23,317 bases of DNA from Actinomycetes bacterium (GCA_023451855.1 JAEXXY010000166.1:1-23317); one strand, 5' to 3'. Shown: positions 15,079 through 22,950, numbered from the stretch's first letter. The notes: generated from the sequence alone by a model not told the origin. Numbers and translations are program-made.

Positions 15079-15244
15079 CACGCGACGTGCCGATCGCAAA
15101 CCACCCAGCCACCCGCCCCGCCCGAGGCGCCCCTCGATCTCCTCGACCAAGTCAGCGGTCATGGCGGAGGCTCGGAAAGCCCTGCGAGCACGCGTGGACA
15201 CTCACCCGCGACAACCCGCGCTCGAGCCCGCTGGGAGCCAGGGC

Positions 15245-16861
15245 TCATCGCACCCCGGGGTTCTCATTCCGCCAGGCGGTGGGGGCCGGTGTCGACAGCC
15301 ATTCCTCGGAAGGGATCAGCTTGTCGACGCGGTAGTAGACCGTGGCGCAGTTGCGGGCCCAGTCAGGCGGGGTGGTGGCGCGGAACGGCTCCGTCGATTT
15401 GGAAATCGGAGTGGGCGTGAACTGCACGGTGCGCTTGCCCTCGCGGATCTGTCGCTCGACGGCCGCGTCGTTCTTGTCCCAGGCCTTCGCGCGGACGGTC
15501 ATCTCGTGTACGAGCGAGGTGTTGCGCGGCACGATGGACCCCAGCAACACCGTGCTGAACAGGGCCGACACCCCGAGTAGCGCCGCCATGGCCGGCACCA
15601 CCTTGCTCCGCTGCGAGCCGCCGACGCGGCGGCCCAGCCAGTAACCGGCCGCGGCACCGTAGAGGGCTGCGGTGACGATGGCGGGGATCAGGAAGCTCGT
15701 CCAGGCGCGCTGGTACCGCCAGCCGTCGGGTCCGTAGCCCTGCCGCAACCCGGCGATGACGCCGAACGATGCGATCACCACCAGGACGGCCGGCAGCACC
15801 ACCACGAGCAGCTTGCGCGAAAGGGTCCACGAGCCGCCGGCGAACGGCAACGACGTCTTGCGCAGAGCCGAGCTGCTGGCGAGCAGACCGACCAGGAGCC
15901 CGGCGGCGATCGCTGCGTAGTACGCGGGCTGGGAAAGGATGATTTCCCAGGAGCTGAGCCATCCGTGAACGACCTCCGAGAGGCCGCGGACCGACAACAG
16001 CGACGGCTGTTCCTGCTTGTACGAAATCTTGGTCCTCAAGCGCTGGCCGGGCGAGAAGTACAGGACGGCGAATCCGGCGAACATACTCATGAGCCACACG
16101 GCGAGCCACGTGATCGGAAAGCGCGTCCGGGGGTCGCGCCACGCCAGCAGGGCAAGCAGCAGGGCCGCCCCCGAATAGACGACGCTGACCACGAAGAACG
16201 CCTCGCCGAGCGATCCGATCGCGAAACCCATGAGCAACGCGAGCACGACCGCCGCCACTCGCACCCACCGCCGCGAGCTGCGTGCCGCGACCATGAGGAT
16301 GATGACGTTCCCGATGCCCAGGATCACCGGGAGCGTGTGCGTGACCGTGGCTGCGGGCCAGAAGAGGATCTGGTACACCACGTTGCCGGCGAAGAACGCG
16401 AGCGCCGACACGACGACCGCCAGAAACCCCGCCGCCGCCGCGGGCCATCGCCACTGCAGGTGGCGCAGGGCCAGGTACAACACGGTGAAGATCCCGACCG
16501 TCAGCGTGACGATGAGCACGAAAGGCAGCACGCGAGCGCCACGGAGCCCGTCCGCGAAGACCAGAACCTGGGCCGCGTGGTAGGCCAGCCGGCCGTTCGC
16601 CTTGAAGTAGTTGTAGTCGACAAACCCCACCGGTCCGTAGTCGCGGACCCGGGCCGCCAGGCACCAGTCATCCGCTGCCAGGCGCACGGCCGGGCTCGCG
16701 AATGCGCCCAGCGCGAGCAAGTGCACCGAGACGATGGCGGGCGCAAGCATCAGCAGCGCCCACAGCCACGGCTGTCGCCGGCTTCGCCCGGATGACCGCT
16801 CGTCGTCGGCGATCGACGTCTCTGTGGTGCGCTCGGCCCCGGCAGGGGCAGAAGAACTCAT
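15245..16861 (-). CDS. DUF6056-like polytopic membrane protein
   Basis: This is a 538-residue integral-membrane protein with about ten or eleven hydrophobic helices. A cytoplasmic N-terminus of about 30 residues precedes the first helix (LWALLMLAPAIVSVHLLALG). It is followed by an extracytoplasmic loop with AADDWCLA and NYFKANGRLAYH. The acidic pair in the first outside loop and the many-helix plan recall GT-C type lipid-linked sugar transferases and the DUF6056 family. The last 100 residues (after RNTSLVHEM) are an outside soluble tail. ATG 16861 is used, with GAGGGG about ten bases upstream; TTG 16864 is an alternative. No other glycan gene is adjacent, so any role in envelope glycosylation is inference. 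Confidence 0.82.
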   Translation of the reverse strand: MSSSAPAGAERTTETSIADDERSSGRSRRQPWLWALLMLAPAIVSVHLLALGAFASPAVRLAADDWCLAARVRDYGPVGFVDYNYFKANGRLAYHAAQVLVFADGLRGARVLPFVLIVTLTVGIFTVLYLALRHLQWRWPAAAAGFLAVVVSALAFFAGNVVYQILFWPAATVTHTLPVILGIGNVIILMVAARSSRRWVRVAAVVLALLMGFAIGSLGEAFFVVSVVYSGAALLLALLAWRDPRTRFPITWLAVWLMSMFAGFAVLYFSPGQRLRTKISYKQEQPSLLSVRGLSEVVHGWLSSWEIILSQPAYYAAIAAGLLVGLLASSSALRKTSLPFAGGSWTLSRKLLVVVLPAVLVVIASFGVIAGLRQGYGPDGWRYQRAWTSFLIPAIVTAALYGAAAGYWLGRRVGGSQRSKVVPAMAALLGVSALFSTVLLGSIVPRNTSLVHEMTVRAKAWDKNDAAVERQIREGKRTVQFTPTPISKSTEPFRATTPPDWARNCATVYYRVDKLIPSEEWLSTPAPTAWRNENPGVR

Positions 16862-17137
16862 CAAATCGGACCCCTCGACGACTTGCGGTGTCGAGCACGA
16901 CCTGAAAGATGTTAATCAGCGCACACACGACCCCGCAGCGAAACGCGCTCATCCGGATTGCCGGTGCAGGGAAAGGCGTCGCGAAAGGAAACGCGGAACG
17001 TTCTCTGCCGCCCCAAGATGGATTTGACGCGTCCCTTAGTCGGCTACGCAGAGGAAGGGACCCGGCTATCGAGGAGCTCGTACACCAGCGGTCCGGCGTC
17101 ACGCGATCAGGGGATGCCCGGCACGGGTCCTCGCTCC

Positions 17138-17143
17138 TAGCCT
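17138..17143 (+). promoter_or_regulatory. Candidate -10 box of a leaderless promoter for the Gfo/Idh gene
   Basis: TAGCCT is followed by six bases (CGATGC) and the GTG start at 17150. No Shine-Dalgarno sequence exists before this start. The remainder of the 288-base divergent gap (16862-17149) holds nothing I can identify. TTGACG near 17028 is a stray -35-like hexamer without a properly spaced partner. Confidence 0.45.
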
Positions 17144-17149
17144 CGATGC

Positions 17150-18028
17150 GTGGCGGTGACAACGGGTCTGGTGGGAGCGGGAAAGCGAGCCGAGGTCCAT
17201 GCGTCCGCCCTCGCCGCGTCGCCGGACCTCGAGTTCGTGGGCGTGTGGACGCGACGGGCCCTCGCCGCGGAGGAGCTCACCACGCGGTACGGCGGCTCGG
17301 TGTTCGCCGCTTTCGCGGATCTGCTCGACGCGTGTGAGGCGGTCTGCTTCGCCGTGCCTCCGGCCGTCCAGGCTGAGCTCGCCGGCATCGCCGCCAGGGC
17401 CGGGAAGAGCGTGCTGCTGGAGGTCCCGATCGCGTGGGACCTCGCCGGCGCCGAGCAGCTGACCGAGACGGTGGTCGCCGCCGGCGTCGTCTCTCAGGTC
17501 GCCTTCACGTGGCGGTACACCGCGGAGGTCCAGCGGTTCCTCCAGGCACACCGGCCGGACCGACGACCCCAAGGGGGTGGCGGCCGGGTCGTCAAGGTGC
17601 AGCGGGACCAGCCTGCCCAGGCCAACCGGTGGCGCAATGAACGTGGCCTCCTCTTCGATGTCGGCCCGCACGTCGCCGACCTCCTCGACGCCGCCATCGG
17701 ACCGGTCGTCGACGTGGACGCCCAGGACGACGAGAACGCCTGGGTCACCCTGAAGCTGGAGCACCGCCTGGTCGGGCCCTCCGAGTCGACGCTGGGGTCG
17801 AGCAGCACGATCGACCACGACGAGGCTGTGTTCGAGTTCGTCGGGGCAGACGGCAAGACCTCGCTCGACTGCTCCGACGCCGAGCGCACGGCCGACTACG
17901 CCACCATGTTCGCTGAGTTCGCCAACGCCGCACGGACCGGAGAGGCCCACGCACTCGACGTCAACCACGGCTTGCACATCCAGCGGATCATCGAGGCCGC
18001 AGACACCAGTCTCCGCTTGGGCCGTTGA
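17150..18028 (+). CDS. Gfo/Idh/MocA-family oxidoreductase-like protein
   Basis: This is a 292-residue protein. The N-terminal Rossmann domain has GLVGAGKRAEVH (6-17) and the CFAVPP strand end near 66-70. The C-terminal domain includes FDVGPHVADLLD (170-181), with the conserved His174 and Asp177 region of this family. The usual EKP motif after the fourth strand reads EVP (91-93), so the lysine that helps bind substrate and cofactor in many members is replaced by valine. The protein is also shorter than the typical 330-380 residues. It may therefore have altered or lost dehydrogenase activity. The GTG start at 17150 is six bases after TAGCCT. No sugar-pathway neighbours are present. Confidence 0.87.
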   Translation: MAVTTGLVGAGKRAEVHASALAASPDLEFVGVWTRRALAAEELTTRYGGSVFAAFADLLDACEAVCFAVPPAVQAELAGIAARAGKSVLLEVPIAWDLAGAEQLTETVVAAGVVSQVAFTWRYTAEVQRFLQAHRPDRRPQGGGGRVVKVQRDQPAQANRWRNERGLLFDVGPHVADLLDAAIGPVVDVDAQDDENAWVTLKLEHRLVGPSESTLGSSSTIDHDEAVFEFVGADGKTSLDCSDAERTADYATMFAEFANAARTGEAHALDVNHGLHIQRIIEAADTSLRLGR

Positions 18029-18224
18029 AGCCCACGCGGGGCGTTCGGTGGATCTCGCCCGGCGGCTCATCGTGACCTGTGGCCGCCGGACCGTCGCAGG
18101 TCTGCTCAGGTGTGTGTCGGGGCGGCTGACGGCTTCGCCATTGGGTTCCTCGACATCGGCGGCTCGCCGACCAGGCGACTGAGCCGATACGGCCTGGAGG
18201 ACGACGCGTGTTGCAGCCCGAGGG

Positions 18225-18653
18225 TCATCCAGGAGCGGGGCTCGTGCCGTGGATCAGCACCTCGACGATCACATCCGTCCATCCCTTGCGGGCACGCCCG
18301 TGTCGGAGCAGCTGCCCGATGCAGGCGCTGAAGGCAAGTTCGGCGAGTGCCTCCCCGTCGGTCCCAGCGCGGACGTGACCGGCGTCGATGTCCGCATCGA
18401 TCACGCCCTGCAGGGCGTTGAGCTGCCGCACGAGGTGGGCGCGAAGTACGGCGCTGAACGCCGGGTCGGAATCGGCGAGTACTGCAGCGACGGCGCCCCG
18501 ACCGAGCTGCTTCTCGGGCGAGGTCGAGGGCCTGTTCGAGGACCCAGCGCAGTTTGTCCTCCAGGGGCAGCTCCCGTGCCGGGAATGGGCCATCGACCAG
18601 GCTGGTCGAGGGGCCGCGGCCAGAAGCGCCTCATGGTTGCGGTAAGTCAGCAT
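18225..18653 (-). pseudogene. Broken TetR-family regulator
   Basis: The C-terminal half of a TetR-type repressor can be read only by changing frame twice. LTYRNHEALLAAA (end of the DNA-binding domain) is in the frame ending at 18225. The middle part, LVDGPFPARELPLEDKLRW and then VLEQALDLARE, is in another frame (about 18600-18505). Then AVAAVLADSDPAFSAVLRA through LAELAFSACIGQLLRHGRA returns to the first frame and ends at the TGA at 18225-18227. The recognition helices upstream are missing, and an in-frame stop occurs about 45 bases before the ATG at 18653. The gene cannot make an intact regulator. It lies downstream of the alkylsulfatase on the same strand. Confidence 0.78.
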
Positions 18654-18991
18654 CCACCATCTGATCCCTCGCGTCTCTGCCTGGCGACGCCGTCATCCGC
18701 GCACCGCCGGCGGCTGTTCGCACGACGGCACACCGCCGCTGTGCTTCTCGTGCACGATGCTGCTCATCCACATGCCCTAGCGCGGAGCCGGCGACCGGTC
18801 CCCGGTCCGGGGAGATCCTCGACGACCTGTGAGTCCATCGAAGCGCCGGACACGGCACTTCGGGCGCGCCCGTGGTGACGTCGGTTCGATCAACCGGTCG
18901 GGTCCGAAGGGATGACGGCGTGTTGAGCAGACAGCCGGCCGGCATCCCCGGCCGTGCGAGTTGCCCGACGACGCCGAGCACCCTGCGGGTC
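18654..18991. other. Gene-free gap between the TetR remnant and the alkylsulfatase
   Basis: No gene is supported here. I looked on the minus strand for the missing TetR helix-turn-helix and did not find it in any frame. The stretch carries the terminator-like hairpin at 18936-18954 and otherwise looks like degraded sequence. Confidence 0.45.
18936..18954 (-). terminator. Hairpin downstream of the alkylsulfatase gene
   Basis: CGGCCGG-CATCC-CCGGCCG is a perfect 7-bp GC stem with a 5-base loop, about 40 bases past the sulfatase stop. No T-run is present; the terminator role is inferred from position. Confidence 0.5.
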
Positions 18992-20875
18992 TCAGGGGGT
19001 GACGATCGGGAATCCGGGGTCCGTCGGTGCCAGCTTCTCGAGCAGTGACCACAAGGCGGATGCCTCCCCCGCGATCTGCAGATCACCGTCGGCCACGGCC
19101 GATGCCGGATCCAGTCGGCCGGTCACGATGGCGACGAGCGTGGCCCGCGTCAGCGTCACCCTGACCTGCACCTGCCCCGGTGATGACGACCAGTGGTGGA
19201 TGAGAGTCCCGTTGCGAAGCTCCGTGACGTACGTGCGGTCGAGGTCGGTGAAGTTCCAGGCTGCGCTGAGGGACTGCGACCACACCATCGGCCCGTCGAC
19301 ACGGATCGCGAGACTGGCGAAGATCTGTTCGACCGGAAGGGCCGACACGAGGCCCTCGGCTGACACGGGCGTTCCGAAGATGCCGTGGCGCAGCTCGTGC
19401 GCCCCTGCCAGATAGGCGTTGCGCCAGGTCCCGTTCTCGGCCCCGAAGGCGAGCTGCTCGAACGTTCGCGCCTGCAGCTCGCGCGCCTCGGCATGGGTCT
19501 CATCCGCGAAGAGGAGGCGGTCGAGCACCTCTGCCGCCCAGCGGTAGTCGCCGTCGTCGTACGCCTCACGGGCCGTCGCCAGGGCGCCGTCCGGGCCTCC
19601 CATGGCCTTGACGTAGCGGCTCGCGGCCTCGACGGGTGGGTGCTGCCACAGCCGGGCGGGGTTTCCGTCGTACCAGCCGAGGTACCGCTGGTAGATCGCC
19701 TTGACGTTGTGGCTGACGGATCCGTAGTAGCCGTGAGTGTGCCACGCCGCCTCGAGCGCCGGAGGCATCTGCAGCATCTCCGCGATCTCCGACCCGACGT
19801 AGCCCTGGTTGATGAGGCGCAGTGTCTGGTCGTGGACGTAGGAGTAGAGGTCGCGCTGGACGGCGAGGAAGTCGATGGCACGCTGCCGCCCCCACGTGGG
19901 CCAGTGGTGCGAGGCGAACACGAGATCCGTCTGCAGCCCGAACAGCTCGATCGTCTCGGTGAGGTAGTCGGCCCAGGCGCGGGCATCGCGCACTTCGGCG
20001 CCCCGGATCGTCAGGATGTTGTGCAGCGTGTGGGAGGTGTTCTCGGCCGTGCAGAGGGCGCGGTGGTCCGGCAGGAAGAAGTTCATCTCTGCCGGGCTCT
20101 CGGTGCCGGGCGTGCACTGGAAGACGATCCGCAACCCGTCGAGCACCAGCTCCTGCCCGGTCCGCTCGATGACGATCGTCGGTGGGATGAGACCGACGGC
20201 ACCGGTCGAGGTCGTCTGGCCCAGCCCCGCACCGACCTGGCCGGTCGGTCCCTTGTCGAGGGCGGCGCCGTACATGTAACCGGCCCGACGCGTCATGGCC
20301 GTGCCGGCGAAGACGTTCTCGGACACGGCGTGTTCCATGAACCCGTGGGGCGCGATGACGTGAACCCGACCGGCCTCGACGTCCTCGGTCGAGATGACGC
20401 CCTCGACGCCCCCGAAGTGGTCCGCGTGCGCGTGGGTGTAGATCATGGCCACCACCGGGCGCTCGCCGCGGTGCTCCCGGTAGAGCGCCCAGGCGGCGGC
20501 CGCCGTCTCGGCGCTGATGAGCGGGTCGACCACCACCACGCCCGAGTCGGTCTCGAGGAAGCTGATCACCGACAGGTCGAACCCGCGCGCCTGGTAGATG
20601 CCGGGCATGACCTCGAACAGGCCATCCTTGACGAGGAGCTGACCCTGCCGCCACAGGCTCGGGTGGACGGTGTCCGGACACGGCCCCTCGAGGAAGCGGT
20701 AGGCGTCGAGGTCCCACACGACGCGACCGTCGGCGGCGAGCACCTGACGGTCCGTCGCACGCGCGATGAACCCGCGGTCGGCGTCGTCGAAGTCGTCCCG
20801 GTCGTCCCACCGCAACCTCTCCGAGAAGGTGGCCACCCGCTCCTGCGTGTGCTCCGTCGCTGCTGCCTGTGCCAT
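18992..20875 (-). CDS. Zinc-dependent alkylsulfatase (metallo-beta-lactamase fold, SdsA1/BDS1 type)
   Basis: This is a 627-residue type III sulfatase that hydrolyses alkyl sulfate esters such as SDS-like detergents. The zinc motif is THAHADH with His148, His150, Asp152 and His153. Other ligands are Glu259 (TPGTES), Glu278 (CTAENTSHTLHN) and His323 (ASHHWP), all at a constant offset of 21 from the SdsA1 ligands as I remember them. A helical dimerisation domain (about 370-495) and an SCP2-like C-terminal domain (about 500-627) follow. No Sec or Tat signal is seen, so it is probably cytoplasmic, unlike secreted SdsA1. The ATG at 20875 has GGAGGG about eight bases upstream. The frame runs on upstream only through non-coding sequence and the tRNA. 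Confidence 0.94.
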   Translation of the reverse strand: MAQAAATEHTQERVATFSERLRWDDRDDFDDADRGFIARATDRQVLAADGRVVWDLDAYRFLEGPCPDTVHPSLWRQGQLLVKDGLFEVMPGIYQARGFDLSVISFLETDSGVVVVDPLISAETAAAAWALYREHRGERPVVAMIYTHAHADHFGGVEGVISTEDVEAGRVHVIAPHGFMEHAVSENVFAGTAMTRRAGYMYGAALDKGPTGQVGAGLGQTTSTGAVGLIPPTIVIERTGQELVLDGLRIVFQCTPGTESPAEMNFFLPDHRALCTAENTSHTLHNILTIRGAEVRDARAWADYLTETIELFGLQTDLVFASHHWPTWGRQRAIDFLAVQRDLYSYVHDQTLRLINQGYVGSEIAEMLQMPPALEAAWHTHGYYGSVSHNVKAIYQRYLGWYDGNPARLWQHPPVEAASRYVKAMGGPDGALATAREAYDDGDYRWAAEVLDRLLFADETHAEARELQARTFEQLAFGAENGTWRNAYLAGAHELRHGIFGTPVSAEGLVSALPVEQIFASLAIRVDGPMVWSQSLSAAWNFTDLDRTYVTELRNGTLIHHWSSSPGQVQVRVTLTRATLVAIVTGRLDPASAVADGDLQIAGEASALWSLLEKLAPTDPGFPIVTP

Positions 20876-20895
20876 GGGACCACCCTCCGGACGAC

Positions 20896-20921
20896 TGACG
20901 CTTCCGTCACGAGCATCCGTA
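20896..20921 (-). promoter_or_regulatory. Palindrome and -10-like box upstream of the alkylsulfatase
   Basis: TGACG-CTTC-CGTCA (20896-20909) is a perfect inverted repeat 21 bases before the ATG. On the minus strand TACGGAT (20921-20915) lies just before it and could be a -10 box, which would put the palindrome at the transcription start, a repressor-like position. The remaining bases to 21159 show nothing I can identify. Confidence 0.3.
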
Positions 20922-21159
20922 CCGGCCGGCACCGTGCCCTCACCCGCGGGAGGTGATTTCACGCCGTGCTGCCGCGGCCCGACGCGTCGCGCGCGAGTGT
21001 CCTGCGGTGGGCTCACCGGGGCGCGCGACGCTGTCTGCGTGCTTCGTGTCGTCGTAGGGCTCGACGGCGAGCACGCGCCCAGTTTCTCCGCCTTCTGCAC
21101 GGCCAGCCGAACATGGCCGCTCCGAGCTGCCCTCGGCCGGACACCGCGGGTGGACGAGC

Positions 21160-21201
21160 GAAGGGCCCCCGACCGGCGTTTGCGCTGGTCAGAGGCCCTT
21201 C
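21160..21201 (-). terminator. Terminator of tRNA-Tyr
   Basis: Outer arms GAAGGGCC (21160-21167) and GGCCCTTC (21194-21201) pair perfectly. Inside them GACCGGCG and CGCTGGTC pair with one wobble around a TTTG loop. This long stem begins 12 bases past the tRNA 3' end. Confidence 0.65.
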
Positions 21202-21212
21202 TGAGCACTGGG

Positions 21213-21293
21213 TGGCAGGTGAAGGATTCGAACCTTCGTAGCTTTCGCGACGGATTTACAGTCCGTTTCCATTGGCCGCTCGGACAACCTGCC
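21213..21293 (-). tRNA. tRNA-Tyr (GTA anticodon)
   Basis: On the minus strand the acceptor arm GGCAGGT pairs with ACCTGCC, followed by discriminator A. The anticodon stem CGGA/TCCG encloses the loop CTGTAAA, with the GTA anticodon read from 21259-21257. A class II long variable arm (TCGCGAAAGCTAC region) and the T arm GAAGG-TTCGAAT-CCTTC are clear. The 3' CCA is not encoded (the genomic bases after the A are CCC), so it must be added enzymatically. Confidence 0.96.
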
Positions 21294-21307
21294 TTGGTGC
21301 GTCTGGA

Positions 21308-21337
21308 AGGATAGCAAGAGATCGGGCGCGGTCCGAA
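21308..21337 (-). promoter_or_regulatory. Candidate tRNA-Tyr promoter
   Basis: Minus-strand TTCGGA (21337-21332) and TATCCT (21313-21308) are spaced by 18 bases. The -10 box lies 14 bases before the mature tRNA 5' end. Confidence 0.45.
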
Positions 21338-21438
21338 TCGGGGCTTCGGCGATGGTTTCATCGTGTCCGCGGGCCTCGCGAGACGCCAGTCGCACCGCCC
21401 CGGCAGACCAGACCACAGCATGCGGAAGGACCCCACCG

Positions 21439-21933
21439 ATGGCCGACTCCTCCTTCGACATCGTCAGCAAGTTCGACAAGCAGGAGATCGCGAACGCGGT
21501 CAACAGCGCGAGCAAGGAGATCGCGACTCGCTACGACTTCAAGAACGTCGGGGCGTCCGTCGACCTCGCCGGCGACGTCATCAAGATGAAGGCGAACACC
21601 GAGGAGCGTTGCCTCGCAGTGCTCGACGTCGTCCAGACCCACCTCGTCAAGCGCAAGGTGAGCCTCAAGCACCTCGACGTCCCCGAGGCCGGCCCGCGCC
21701 TCTCGGGCAAGGAGTACCACCTCGACGCGCCCCTCAAGGAGGGCATCTCCCAGGAGAACGCGAAGAAGATCAACAAGCTGATCCGCGACGAGGGCCCCAA
21801 GGGCGTCAAGAGCCAGATCCAGGGCGACGAGCTGCGCGTCTCGAGCAAGAGCCGCGACGACCTCCAGGCCGTCCAGCGGATGCTGCGCGAGGCCGACCTC
21901 GATGTCGCGCTCACCTTCACCAACCAGCGCTGA
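21439..21933 (+). CDS. yajQ: YajQ-family nucleotide-binding protein
   Basis: This is a 164-residue cytoplasmic protein matching the YajQ/DUF520 family across its full length. Signatures are SSFDIVSKFDKQEIANAVN at the start, ATRYDFKN, KRKVSLKHLD, then KEGISQENAKKINKLI, KGVKSQIQGDELRVSSKSRDDLQ (shown only in part here: KSQIQGDELRVSSKSRDDL) and a terminal ADLDVALTFTNQR. Members in other bacteria bind cyclic di-GMP or nucleotides and RNA; the role in actinobacteria is unproven. The ATG at 21439 follows GGAAGGA about ten bases upstream. It diverges from tRNA-Tyr and converges on the NUDIX gene, with a strong hairpin between. Confidence 0.95.
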   Translation: MADSSFDIVSKFDKQEIANAVNSASKEIATRYDFKNVGASVDLAGDVIKMKANTEERCLAVLDVVQTHLVKRKVSLKHLDVPEAGPRLSGKEYHLDAPLKEGISQENAKKINKLIRDEGPKGVKSQIQGDELRVSSKSRDDLQAVQRMLREADLDVALTFTNQR

Positions 21934-21978
21934 CGCATCGGGTCCGTTTGCACCGCAGGCGAGCCCGACAGCAGATCG

Positions 21979-22014
21979 ACGCGTGCCGTCCACCTCCGGG
22001 TGGGCGGCACGCGT
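21979..22014. terminator. Strong bidirectional hairpin terminator
   Basis: ACGCGTGCCG pairs perfectly with CGGCACGCGT, then one T-G wobble, then CCACC with GGTGG around a TCCG tetraloop: 16 pairs in all. It lies in the 97-base gap between convergent yajQ and NUDIX genes, 46 bases after yajQ and 16 before the NUDIX stop. Confidence 0.8.
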
Positions 22015-22030
22015 TGCGTGGGCCCTCGCG

Positions 22031-22819
22031 TCAGGCGGTGGGTGCCAGACCCCGCAGGTCGGGGAACACCTCGACGGCCAGCGGCCACCAGAAGAGGTGC
22101 CCGCACAGCTGCGCGTACTCCTGCGGCGTCACCCACCGCGTCTCGTGGATGCCGTCGTCGCCGTCGCTGAGGGCCGGACGAACGTCCTCGAGCCGGGTGC
22201 GGAACACCTGGAGGTACGGCTTGTCGCGGGTGAAGAGGTTGTCGTCGGTGCGTGGCGTGAACCGCTCGTAGCCGCACGGCAGCACGTCGGGATGGCGTAG
22301 CCGCAGGCCAGTCTCCTCGAAGGTCTCGCGCACGGCGTTCTCGACGGGCGTCTCGTCGCCCTCGCGCCAGCCGCCCGGGGAGCCCCACTCGGCCCGACGC
22401 ACGCTGTGCACGACGACGAAGTCGCCGCGCCGGTCGCGGACGAACACCATGGCCGCGAGGACCCGCCCGGGGTCGAGCGGGTCGTCGGAGGCGACGAGGT
22501 CGACGTCGCTCGCGCCGTTGGGGAACCGCACGTCGAGGATCCGCCGGACTCCCCTGTCGCGCTTGCGTTTGCGCAGCCGCAGCCCCGACGCGTTGAGCCG
22601 GCGGGCGAGGTCGGCCCCGTCGGTCGGTGTCGCCCCGGCGTCGACGACGTCCTGCCACCGGGCATCGGGCACGTCGTAGTGGTCGCCGTCGAAGGCCCTC
22701 GGGTGCAGCTGCGCCGCGCGGGCCACGGCGTGCAGCTCCTCGTAGGAGGTGTCGCTGGCGAGGTGCGCGAAGAGCCGGCCGTGGGCCGGCCAGATCGGCT
22801 GGTCGATCCACACGGTCAT
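22031..22819 (-). CDS. DUF4031-NUDIX hydrolase fusion
   Basis: This is a 262-residue two-domain protein. Residues about 1-85 are DUF4031: VWIDQPIWPAHGRLFAHL, SYEELHAVARAAQL and GDHYDVPDARW. Residues about 110-245 are a NUDIX hydrolase whose box reads GGWREGDETPVENAVRETF then EETGLRL, keeping the G-x5-E-x7-RE-xx-EE-x-G metal-binding pattern. NUDIX enzymes cleave nucleoside diphosphates linked to another group; the substrate here is unknown. The long DUF4031-first layout is one I recall from actinobacteria. ATG 22819 lacks a Shine-Dalgarno sequence but is eight bases after TAGGCT (22833-22828), pointing to a leaderless transcript. It diverges from the WXG100 gene. Confidence 0.92.
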   Translation of the reverse strand: MTVWIDQPIWPAHGRLFAHLASDTSYEELHAVARAAQLHPRAFDGDHYDVPDARWQDVVDAGATPTDGADLARRLNASGLRLRKRKRDRGVRRILDVRFPNGASDVDLVASDDPLDPGRVLAAMVFVRDRRGDFVVVHSVRRAEWGSPGGWREGDETPVENAVRETFEETGLRLRHPDVLPCGYERFTPRTDDNLFTRDKPYLQVFRTRLEDVRPALSDGDDGIHETRWVTPQEYAQLCGHLFWWPLAVEVFPDLRGLAPTA

Positions 22820-22827
22820 GACTCGTG

Positions 22828-22833
22828 AGCCTA
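22828..22833 (-). promoter_or_regulatory. Candidate -10 box of a leaderless NUDIX promoter
   Basis: Minus-strand TAGGCT is followed by eight bases and the ATG at 22819, with no ribosome-binding site between. No clear -35 was seen. Confidence 0.4.
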
Positions 22834-22893
22834 GGCCAGGAGGCCGACGCCCGCGCCTGTGGATGACGCCGGACGCCCGTCGTGGAGCCGACC

Positions 22894-22899
22894 TAGCCT
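22894..22899 (+). promoter_or_regulatory. Candidate -10 box for the WXG100 gene
   Basis: TAGCCT lies 51 bases before the ATG. A start near 22906 would give a leader of about 45 bases carrying the strong AGGAGG. No -35 was identified. Confidence 0.3.
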
Positions 22900-22950
22900 C
22901 GGACCCAAGGCCACCGACCGGTCGGCCACCCGATCGAGCAGGAGGACACC

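Noticed and set aside
16958..17140. 60-codon plus-strand ORF in the divergent gap
   Set aside because: No family features and no good ribosome-binding site; it ends within the presumed promoter of the Gfo/Idh gene.
18249..18878. 209-codon plus-strand ORF
   Set aside because: It is antisense to the TetR remnant and has no recognisable domain.
20876..21436. N-terminal extension of the alkylsulfatase
   Set aside because: It would read through the tRNA-Tyr gene and has no protein-like sequence; ATG 20875 has a good ribosome-binding site.
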